Source of the DNA: Priapulus caudatus | Taxonomy: Eukaryota > Priapulida > Priapulimorpha > Priapulimorphida > Priapulidae | DNA: 38,898 nucleotides | Assembly (NCBI RefSeq): GCF_000485595.1 | Contig: NW_014577912.1 | Span: 136,166 to 175,063 of the forward strand | Direction of reading: 5' to 3' | In this document: positions 9,201-20,700 of the stretch, piece after piece | Layout: the number at the start of each line of letters is the position of its first letter | Numbering within the stretch: position 1 is the first letter of the stretch | The notes under the pieces: model-generated | What the model was told of the DNA's origin: nothing | Databases searched by the model: none | The model's input: only the letters and a program-made list of their open reading frames with translations | Program-made: the position numbers and the translations under genes

Positions 9201-12200
9201 CACGTACACGTATGTCCTTCCACGACAGCCGGCGGCGGCGAGAGATGGACATAACGGATCGGGAAGAGCCGCAGAATTGCGTGCGAAGTCGCGATCACCG
9301 AAGAACCGGGGACCAACAGCAGCGACAAACCCGGCCAAATTTCGACGTGTTTCGTGCAGCAGCGACGACCGAATATCTCGTGCGTCTGGATTTCGCGACG
9401 GCCGTGCCTCCCTGATCTCACCGATGCAGCGATATCGGAGCGCTGTGATTCGCGGATGTCGCGCGTGCGGGCGTGCGTCGCACTCGTTTCGCCGGTCTGC
9501 GGTTATTCTAGGAGTACGTGTAGCAGGAGCGTAGGACTGCGGCAGAAGGAGATGAAGCGGGGTCTCGGTCGCGGAGAGGGGGCGCCGACGATCGGCAATG
9601 AGAGCTGGTATCTTTCGATCGCTCGCTCGCCCGCGCTCGTACAGACGGACGGACGACTGCGTAGATGCAGGAAGCAGACGCGGGCGCTTGCCGCTGCGTG
9701 AGGCAGCGTGCGCGATGCAATCAACGAGGTTCGTTCGTGTCTACATTCACGTGTTTCAAGTGTCAACGAACGAGCCTGTAACATCAGCCAACATCAATAT
9801 ACACACAATGTCATGCGCTGGTGCCATCAAGGAATGCACCTTCGGGGAGCACAACCATTTTTGTAGGCAAACAGGCACATGAATAGAGCATTACAGCTCA
9901 CCAAGTATTTCAAGATGGAATGTGACGGCAATGCATACACGTGTACGTGCAATAGCTAATGTTTTCGACGAAAAATTCCTACATGCACTTTTGTGTGTAC
10001 AACAGTATGCGGTGACACTTGTTTTATAAAAAAAAATCAAGATTCAAAAGGACATGGCTGGTATCAAATATTGCACGATGTATACATTACTTTATCTACA
10101 CATAAAATCCATGAAACTGATAGCTTTATTTTTTTTAAACCATTCCCATCATTGATATGTCTATAAATATGTAAAAATTACATATACGCAGCATTTATTA
10201 TTGGAATTGAATTGTCTGTTACTTGACAAATACACACATATGGGATATCAATGCAAAAATTCTAATAACAAAAGAACTGGCATCTAATAAAGACAGCTGC
10301 CAAACCAGAAATTGCAGCCATCCATAACATTAGCCTAACAGAACAGTCTACATAAAATATATGTAGAACACCTTTATCCGGTACACGTACACCTATGTTT
10401 CAAACCACACAATATCACACGCGTACACCTATTGGCTTAACACCCCGAATGTACGATGTTAGACAGGCAACAACCAGGAAACAGACACGGGATAACGACC
10501 TACCTCGACGCAGAACGAGAGCGTCGCCTCCCGCCGCTGCCGCCGCCGCTGCCGCCGCCTCTGCCGCCGCTTCCGCCTCCCATGCGTCGGCGCGAGCAGT
10601 CATAGGCGTAGTGTCCCCTTTGTCCACACTCGTAGCAGCGATCGTCCGCGTTGAAGGCGCGGCCGCTCGGTGGTGGCCCCCGGAACCTACTGCGGCTTCG
10701 TCCTGTTGACGACTCCACCCGTATGCGAGACCCGCACAGGGACCTGCAACGTGAGACAGGCAAAGACGTGCTTCCAGTTCCTGTCAGATCATGGTGACAC
10801 ACTGCTTAATATAGTCGTTCCTTAGTTCTACATTCGCTAGTTTATCATATCCAATGTCACAAGATATATTTGGCATGGTTTTATATATTATATTTATTCA
10901 CTTTTTATTTAATTATTTAAGTAATTATTCATATATATACGTACTAATACAATCACGTTTTTAAAAATTCTTTAAAGATTTTAGATAACTACTGAGGATA
11001 TATAGTGATAATATATATGTAACAAGCACACTTATTTACATTATGGTCCTTAAGCATGATACGGTTATTATTTAGCTGGCATGTTGCTTATCGAATTATT
11101 GTAATAAATGTAGTTGTTACCGTCCATCCAGACCCCTGACGGCATCCTCTGCATCCCTGAGGTCCTCAAACTCGACGAAGGCAAACCCTGGAGGATTGCG
11201 AGCCACCCAGACGTTACGCAGCGGCCCGTAATAGCCAAACGCCTGCTCCAGATCATGCTTCGACGCTCCGCTCCCTAAATCGCCCACATATATCTGCAAT
11301 TAAAATTAAAGTTTAAACTTTAGTGTGGTTTACCGTTACAAATACAATATAGGCCTACAATTAGTGAATCACTCGGCCAAAGTGGCAAGCCTAGTTTAGC
11401 ACATGTGAAACACATTTGCAGGGTTCCAAACTACCCCTTCATGATGATCCACTAATCATGGCGAGGTTACGAAGTTACAATACTGTATACAATACAAATG
11501 ATGATCACTCTAGGACCGCTAGGGAAAAGTGACCATGTTGGTCTGTCTTGGACCCTACTCACCTATCTAGAACCGGGGAAAAGAGATGGAACTAGCAAAG
11601 GTCTAAATTTTTGGAAAGGGGATTACAACAGTATCAACCACGAATTACTAACCACAGATTGGTCCAAAGTTCTAAATGCCAATGACGTAGAATCATCTTG
11701 GAGCGAATTTGTAAACACAGTACTAGACAAATTATGCAACACATTTGTACCAAGATATGCCCCACGCAATAAAGGCTCAAAACCAACATGGATGAAGAAA
11801 GCAGTTCAGAAGGCAGTAAAAAAGAAGCACAAACTCTTCCAGAGATGGTTGAGCCTAGGTAGAAGACGTGACTATGAAGACTATGCAAAGCAGAGAAACA
11901 AGGCCGGAGAGACGTGCAGGAACACCAGACGAGACCACGAACAAGTGCCGCAGAGCGACAGCGCTCATCTAACGTCATATGGGCGGTGACATCTTGTGGT
12001 GGAGTGTGGGATTTAGTAAACCTGTTAGTCCCAAATTGTTCACATACACGCCGAAACAGAGGAATGCAGCAGGGATGGTATCAGGAACCTTCTCAAAAGA
12101 ATGTTCGTTTGGGATCGTTATGAAAGTTGCCACGAATGGCGCGTACGTTTAAGTGTCTTCAGATTAAAGATGGAAGCTCCCATCATACGTAGTAGCAACA

Positions 12201-14658
12201 ACTATTGCAAGACAGAATAGTAAGCACTCATCCATTTACCTACGCAAGCCTACAGGCTCAAATTGCAATAGAGAGCTGCCACCTGTAACCAATTAACGGC
12301 AGGCAAAAACTGCACAACACATGCACTGGCACAGCCACTGGCAGTGGCATACGTTACATGTAACATACTGACAGTACAGAATGACATAGATTTAAGGAAC
12401 ATACCACCTTCTTTAACCAAATTTAGCTTTTTGAAATTTCACTGTGACATTGTAAGCCTCATACATACAGGCATGTATATGATTCTACTAGCAAACCCGG
12501 CAGTCAAATTCCTTTCTAACAGACAGTCAACAAATCAAGTTTAACACCTCCCTTGAGGGTCAAAAGGTTATCCGACACTTACTCTTCGCAATGTCAGCAG
12601 AAGGGACATTTCATGGTCCTTTCAATAAGAGCCATAAAAATGCTAGGTCCACCGCTGAAACAAAAAAGTTTTTCAATCGCTCCGTCAGACCATGTCCTCA
12701 GAAATGCTTAAAATCTGCCCTGTGCCCATTGACCCTTTGACCTGTGACCTCCAATTTCGGCACAGTGATGCTTTTGCCTACCATGATGCTATACACCAAC
12801 TATCACGAGCCTTAGTCGAGCGCGTTTAGATATGATGCCGCAATTTCTGCATTTCTCCCTATACCTTAAGTTAAGGAGTTAATGTTCCCCCTTCTTTTAC
12901 ACCTCTTGACTTTGACCTTTGACCCCCCAGCTTCGACATCCAACTCGTTTTCGGATTACCCCCCACGTCCCCGAATATCGTGACCGTGACGTCGAGCGGT
13001 TAAGATTGTGCCCAAACTGTTGACGGACGCACGGACGGCACGCTCGGACGCACGGACGCACGGACGATCATGCGATTCTACAAGCTGCATCTGACTATGT
13101 CAGATGAGCTAAAAACACTTAGTAGACTCCTTCAAGACACATCCCAAAAAAATTTATGCCTACACACGCAACCAGCAGAAAGTGAAAGTTGGTGTAACCC
13201 AACTAAAGAGACAAGATGGAACGCTTACAAATTCGGACAAAGATGCTGCATCATTGCTGCACAACTTTTTCTATTCAGTTTTTATACAAGAAGGAGGAGA
13301 ACAGAAGGAATACCAGTATTTGACAACAAAGTTGAAAATGATCACACCATAAGAAACATTCGCTTTACCACGGAGAGCATCAAAAAGAAACTTGATATGG
13401 TCAAGCCAGACAAAATTTCTCAAAGAGTGCGCAGAGGGTCTCGCTAAACCGCTGAGCATCATTTTTGAATCGTCGCTACAAGAAGGCAAGGTACCAACAG
13501 CCTGGAAATGCTCATAAATCACCCCAATCTTCAAGAAGAGAAGCAGGACTAATGCGGGAAATTATAGAACGGTGGCACTAACAAGTGTAACATGTAAAGT
13601 GATGCAATCCCTGGTAAAAGATCACATTGTGGAGCACTTAAACATTAATGACCTTTTCACACCTGACCAGCACGGGTTCACGGCAGGAAAAAGCTGCCTG
13701 ACAAATCTTCTAGAAACGTTCGAAGACTGGACATCAGCATTGGACTGTGGTGATTCAATAGACACAGTATTTAGAAAGAAACATTCAACTTAAATATGGC
13801 ATTAATAATTTTAATCGATAAAATAACAGCTGCCTTAGATCGGGGCGAATATGTCATAGGACTATTTCTTGATTTTTCAAAGGCGTGTGATCATAAGATT
13901 TTTCAGAGACACTGTGGATCATAATATACTTCTTCAGATATTAGAGTATTATGGGGTGAGGGGCATTGCATTAAATTGGATGGGACATTATTTAGAAAAT
14001 AGGCAACAATTTGTGAGATATAACAGGGTTAATGGTGCAAAAAAGACTGTGAAATATGGTGTCCCACAAGGTTCTATACTTGGGCCATTACTTTTCCTCA
14101 TCTATATCAATGATTTAGCCACTGTTTCTAATAATTTATTTCTCCTTATGTTTGCTGATGACACTAATATATTTTTAAATGGAAAAGATCTAAATATCCT
14201 TGAAAGAATAATGAACACTGAATTAAACAAAGTAACTACCTGGCTAAAAGTAAATAAATTATCTTTAAATATTGTAAAAACTCACTATATGTGACCCGCT
14301 CCAGCATAATACGGACTAAGTCGCAAGTCATTGTTTTGAGTAATGAGCACGCAAACATGTCAATTCTGAAAATGGCCTACCTGGACAAAAATGAGATTTT
14401 TTACAAAAATAAGTTCCTAGGTGCATATTTAATCCGGATATATAGGTTCAGATATCTCTAAATTATTAGGGTCATTTTTAATTAAAAAATATAAAAAAAT
14501 AAAAAATTATGACCGCTCATCCCCGACGACTGGGCACCATACCCGGAACGCTTTATCTCAAAAGCTGCATATTCCGGAATAAGTCGGTTTCCGATCTTCA
14601 AANNNNNNNNNNTGTTGTTGTTGTTGCTGCTGCTGCTACTGCTGTTGTTGTTGATTTT

Positions 14659-14707
<49 letters not shown>

Positions 14708-17700
14708 TGCTGCTGGTGGTGGTGGTGTTGATGACGACGCTGTTTTTGTTTTGTTGTTGTTGTAGCTGCTGCTGCTGCTACTACTGCTGTTGTTGCTGTT
14801 GTTGTTGTTGCTGCTGCTGCTGGTGGTGGTGTTGATGACGACGCTGTTTTCGTTTTGTTGTTGGACAGAATGCTGTCAGAATAAACGGGCTGAGGGAGTA
14901 TCGACACGAGATTTATTGCTGATATTCGCTGACTAGCGACTATCACAGGTCATTCGTAACGGGGTCAAGACGTTAATACGGCTCTTCCTTGTCAGAAATC
15001 AGTCTTGAGTTGTTTCTGCTGGTTAAAGGCAATCGCATATATGTAGGTAGTATATAGGTAGTAGGCAGGTAGGTAGGTAGGTAGTTAGGTAGGTAGGTAG
15101 GTAGGTAGGTAGGTAGGTAGGTAGTTAGGTAGGTAGGTAGGTAGAAACAACAACAACAGCAGTAGCAGCAGTTTTTAATTCTATTAACTTTACGAAGTTT
15201 CTGTCAACGCTCTAAGAGAAAAAGTTAATGTTAAGGTTAATGTTAAGACTAATTTGTTTCTGACAATGGGCCCCTGGTTGTTTTTACTTGGTTCCGTTAG
15301 CTGTAAGACGGCGATGCAACAGTATGTAAAGTGTAAATGTGTTATTTTCAACTTAATATTAAAGTTAAGGGAGGGTCTAGGATCTCTTAAGTTAAGAGAA
15401 AAGTTACGAGAAACGAATTACAATTATAGTGATTTGTAAAGGTATTGTTTTGTTTTATTAGCGGTAGATAATTGTTAATGCTACGATAACACTTACGACT
15501 AATGCTAATGTTGCGAGACTAGCGTTGACAGAAACACATCGCAGCTATTAGAAAACTTACGATAACAGGAACTTCATCACAAGGCTGCTGATTGGATAAG
15601 AATCAATCACAAAATTCAAATTCATACACATTTATTGTACATCACAGTAATTTATGCATATTATGATGGCTAATCACATATAAATAATATTTGATGAAAA
15701 ACGACGTGGTCATGAATTAATTCTGCACAACAAGACAAATTCTCACACTGTAACGCGAGACGCGAGAGTCGTGGCAAGCGTGGAAAACCTTTAGAACAAG
15801 AGAACAAATGCCATACGCCATTTGTTTAGCATTAACTTTACGATGTTTCTGACAACGGGCCCCTGGTTTTGCTGGAGCGGGTCACATATGATATTTAATA
15901 CTAAAAATAAAATCAACATCGATTTAGAGCAAATAAATTAGCATAAATACTATAAAAAATGTCTTTGCATTTAAGAGATGCTTAAGAAAGCTTATCATGA
16001 GTAATATTCATGTTAGATATCTTCACATTACCACTCATTGTTGTCTTTCTGTTTCGGTAAATGCACCGAGTATTGTTTTCTTGTTTTTCTTTTTTACTTT
16101 TTCTATTCAAAAGATATTTAATTGGTGTGACAGAAACGGGGAACCATAAATCCTGTTTGGATTTCATTCCCCATTTGCTATATATATGTAAAGTGTGCAA
16201 ATGCTGTAATAATTAAGAACAATTGTACAATATATATATGGCAATAAACAAACATTATATCTATTTTTGGATTACCAAAAGTCCTTCGACACGGTTCCAC
16301 ACCGCCATCTCATAAGTAAGCTAAAAGGCGGAATCAGGGGAAACCTAATCGCATGGCTGGTTTCCTGGCAAGTTTCCTGACAGACAGAAAGATGCGGGTA
16401 TCAGTGCACGGAGAATTTTCTGAGTGGAGCAGCGTTGACAGCGGGGTACCTCAAGGATCAGTCATTGGTCCAATCTTGTTTTTAATTTATGTTAACGATA
16501 TACCAGACCTTGTAAATTGTAAGTTGAAAATGTTTGCAGACGATACAAAAATTTGGAATATAGTAAGAAACATCACAGACAATACTCTTCTGCAGACAGA
16601 CATCGATAAATTAAGTGAATGGTCAGAAACATGGCTCCTGAAATTTCACGTTGAAAAATGCAAAAAGATGCACATAGGCAGTAAAAATAACAAATATATC
16701 TAGACAATGAAAGACGGGGACCAAAGAAGAACTTTGAAGGAGGAAGAGGAGGAAAAAGACACTGGGGTTTGGATATCTAACGACATGAAACCTACGATGC
16801 AGTGCATAAAGGCAGCCTGTACAGCTACCAACGTATTACGGTCAAATCGGGAAGTCCTTCAAGTTCCTGGACAAAAAAGCTTTCTGGATTCTATACAAAA
16901 CATTTATACGTCCACACCTAGAGTACTGCATCCAGTCCTGGTCTCCCTACTTCAGTAAAGACATTGAGCACATGGAAAAAGTCCAACGAAGGTGGCAGTA
17001 GTATATGGGTTAAAAAAACGTCAAGTACGAGGACCGGCTGAAGTTTTTAGGATTACAATTTTTACATACCAGAAGACTAAGAGGCGACCTAATAGAATCA
17101 TACAAAATCATGACAGGGAAATATAAACTGAATCCAAACACTTTCTTTTGTCCAGCCTCAAAAACATCACTAAGAGGAAATAACATGAAACTATATAAAC
17201 AATGGTCCAGACTACAGGTGCGACAAAACTGTTTCAGCCAGAGAGTGGTATCTTGTATCTTGTATCTTGGCTCCCTCTCTTGTATTTCACAAGGCACTCG
17301 ACTACATCGAAGTGCGGGGATTATCTAGAGAAAAAGAAGATTATTGCCGCCTCTAATTCTCTAAATATTAGTGTTTCGAATCACCAGAATTTTCCGCACA
17401 TAAACTAACTCTGGTTTCAATAACACGTGGTTGGCCCCTCTCCAGCCGTCTATTTGTTCTCCATCCTTATATCTATTATAGCTATCACATTTATATAAAT
17501 GTTCCATGTCCTCTTTCATATTCTTATTACATCGATTACACCTGTCGTCACTGTAGTTACTTTTAAAGTAACCTTTGAGCTCAATCATGCAAGTTTTACA
17601 TTTAAATGCAAAACACGAGTCGGCAAATGATTATTCTTTCATATATTCCTTCAATCCATGTTTCAATGTTTATCATCTTCATTTTTGTTTTTCCTTTGGT

Positions 17701-20700
17701 TTTCATTTTATCTCTTGTTATTACACTTTTTAAAATAGCTTGTTTTACTTGTTTTTTCCAGGCTTTCTTTGTTTTTATTCCTATGGTTGAGAGTGATATT
17801 CCTAAATCGTAGTTGTCTAAAATTTCCGAGGTTTCGTTTGCCCAATTTTTTTCTTCCTCTTTAGTCTGTTGTATGTACTCTTTTCATTAATCTATTATTT
17901 TCCAAATTAACTATAAATTGTAGAAGCATGAGTTTTTTTTGTAATTTATCTTGTCTAATATCGGTAGAATACCTAGCTCTATTCAAAGAGCTTCTAGCGG
18001 TGTTTTACTGTGTGCTTTTAGAATTTTGCGTAAGCACTCATTTTGGAAGTCTTCTAACATTTTTCCTTCTTCCTTGGTCAGGTTGGTCCAAGTTTCACTG
18101 TTATTTAAGAAGGCGGGTAGCACCGTGCACTCGTATAGTTTTACTCTCGCTTCTATCGTATATTTTCCATAGTTTTGCTCATCAGTCAATGATATAATTT
18201 CTCTCATTATGTATCGGCATTTTTCCGTTCGGGCTTTAATCATATCTGTATAACCTCCTTTCTCGTTTAGTAAATCTCCTAAGTATGTGTATTTAGAGCA
18301 TTTTTTACTTACTTGGTTACCTAGTAGTACGTCTTTCTCCATCTTATCTTTGTTTCCAAATTTAACTACCATTATATTGGTTTTATTCATATTAAATTCT
18401 AACCTTTTTGATTCGGCTAAACTTGAACACGCTTGTGCTATTTTAGCTATCGTTTTGTGGTCCCCAATTCCCAGAATGTCGTCCATATATAAAAGTGGAC
18501 CAATTTCTATATTATTGCCATACATATATATACTGATTTAGTTAAATTATTTATATGATCTAAAGTCATACAACATAATATGGGTCCTATAATAGTTCCC
18601 TGGCAAACTATCTCTTTTGTTTCGAATCTCTCTGTTTCACCTACCGGTGTTTTAGCGGTGATTAATGCCCTTTCATTCATTTTAAAGATTAAGTCCCAGC
18701 AGGGGCCCCTCAGCCCTCTGTACCAAAGCTCCACCATCCAAGCTCCAAGCTTTAAGCCAAAGGCTATCGAAACATTTTTTGATGTCTCCAAACAGTAGAC
18801 CAATGTTTTTCTTTTGTTCCCTATGTTTGTCAATTATCCCTCTCAGTACAAATAAATTGTCTGTTGTGCTGTAACCATTTTTACCCCTACATTGGTTTTT
18901 GCAAGCATCTAAGGTTTTATGTTTATGTTTCCATATATCCATTTTCAACTATCTTGCTTATGATGTTTGTGAGTAAAATACCTCTCGTGTTATTTAGGTC
19001 TCTTATTGAACCTTTTCCTTTATACACAGACTTTATTGACATTGAATTCCGCTGTATTGGTGTCATTGCTCCTTGGAGTAGTGAATTCACAATTACTTTC
19101 AATGATGTTATTATTTCTCTGCCTCCACTAATCAGACATTCGTTTACCATCCCTTGGTTATCTCTAGCTTTGTTGCATTTTAGCGTATCAATTACTTGCT
19201 GAATTTCGTTATTGTCGGTATTCTCTTCTATTATTCTTTTATTTAGGGTTCTTATTCTTTGGAAAGATTTCTCTAATGATTCATTAATTCCAAGTTCCAT
19301 CTAATTTTTGGGGGGTTTGGTTCTTAAGAGTTCTTTATAATACTTGGCGTAAGCTTGCTTTATTTCGTCCGCCTTTTCTAGGTTAGTGTTAGGATCATCT
19401 CTCTTGGCTAAACAGGATGCCTTCATTTCCTTGCTTGGTAGCATTCTTTTACGTATTTTCCAGAAACCGCCCGAATTTATCCTTCCGTTTCTTTAGTTAT
19501 CCTAATTGCATGTAGAGTTTCTCTTTTCGTTCCACTTGTTGTTGTACTCCTATTCTATTGTTTATTATTCTTATTCTTTCACTTATCAAATTTGTCTGGT
19601 GGTTATCGTTTTGTTTGGCTTTACTCGAGATTTTCTTTAGGTGTCTTTTAATTTCAAATAGATTTTTAATTTCCTTACTTAACCAGGGGCGACGTCTTTC
19701 TCTCGGCTTGGTGAAGCAGTAAGTGGTGTAGCCACAAGTTCCCTTCTCGCTTAACACTACGTTGGCGAGAGGGTCACAAGCCGGCGCAACAGAATCGCGT
19801 TTGGCATGACGTGCACTGCTATTAAACGTAAAATTATCTAACTTTTTATGATTCTAACCGCTTCGCTGTACTTCCACGCCTCGATTTATTATATGTGCGC
19901 TATCACTGAGTATGTATTTACGTGTCAGCGAGCAATTATTAGAATTGATAAGATAAAAACTCAGAACAAAGCCGCCATTTTCCCATAGATATCCCATCAT
20001 ACGTAGCAAAAAATCTGAAGTTCATTCAGTAAATAATAGTCTTCACGCATGCGCAGTAGTACAAACAGAGACATAAGAACATTCAGTATGGCGTTATGAC
20101 GTTTAAAAGTAAAGCTTTTCGAAATTATCTTATTTTAAAGTGTATTTCGATGTAAATAGTAATTAAGAAGTGTAGCGATAGTTGCAACATGTAATAGGTG
20201 AGGGTCAAATGTGGTAATACGATTGTTTTATTTACGAAATTTTACGAAATTCGGAGTTTGTTTTCAAGCAAGCCATCTTGGAAATATGACGACCTGTGAT
20301 TGGTCGAGTAGATGTATCGCGATCTGCACAGAATGATTCACGGCGTTTATCGCATTATAGGTGGGAGCGGAGTGACGTCACTTCCCCTTAGCAATGCGTC
20401 CAGTGAGCCGCGCCGATGAAAACAAAGCGCGAATCAGCTGGGAGCCTCCGTGGCCCAGTGGTAGGCATCGTGCACTGTCCACTGAAAGCTGCGAGTTCAA
20501 ACCCCGGTCGGGGTAGTGAATTTTCTCAAGGTGTAAAAACCTGGCTCTCAACATTGGAGACTGTGAATCTCCCAGGGCTCAGATAACCACGTAATATGGT
20601 GGTCCCGTCTCCAGAAATACTAGCCAATGGGGACGTAAAAGAACCACTGAGGGCGCAAAGGAACTCTGGCTGTGACCAGCCTCAGTGCCATTTGGCTAAA

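Larger units (their letters stand above)
14291..15885. mobile_element. 1.6 kb non-autonomous TIR element (nested in LINE B)
   Basis: Perfect 16 bp inverted ends GTGACCCGCTCCAGCA / TGCTGGAGCGGGTCAC, flanked by ATAT (14287-14290, 15886-15889). LINE B reads [10 protein letters not shown] across it when it is removed. It holds the N gap, a CTG/TTG tract, a (GGTA)n tract and several copies of a motif with gggccc..tgtcagaaac that is also in the 3031-3575 element. No transposase was seen. Confidence 0.8.
13773..16261 (+). mobile_element. 5'-truncated LINE (LINE B) inserted in LINE A
   Basis: Begins inside the RT domain at RKKHST and continues [58 protein letters not shown], then [13 protein letters not shown] after an internal insertion (14291-15885). 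TATTT is present on both sides (13768-13772, 16262-16266) and LINE A's reading frame (DTVF then LDYQK) joins exactly across it. This pattern is a 5'-truncated target-primed insertion. It is AT-richer than LINE A. Confidence 0.8.
11495..17250 (+). mobile_element. CR1/L2-like LINE (LINE A), degraded and interrupted
   Basis: Pieces in order on the plus strand: end of endonuclease and linker at 11495-11985 ([35 protein letters not shown]), RT first half at 13085-13772 ([60 protein letters not shown]), and RT second half plus C-terminal part at 16267-17250 ([60 protein letters not shown]). Frameshifts, a short deletion near 13425 and stops make it inactive. The 3' end is lost at about 17250 where an unrelated repeat begins. 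It lies in intron 1 of SRSF7 copy A, antisense to it. Confidence 0.85.

Noticed and set aside
14482-14946. Poly-Gln / poly-Leu frames
   Set aside because: Trinucleotide repeat next to an N gap inside a non-autonomous transposon.
20451-20515. tRNA gene
   Set aside because: A and B boxes are present but the surrounding arms do not form a cloverleaf and a SINE body follows.
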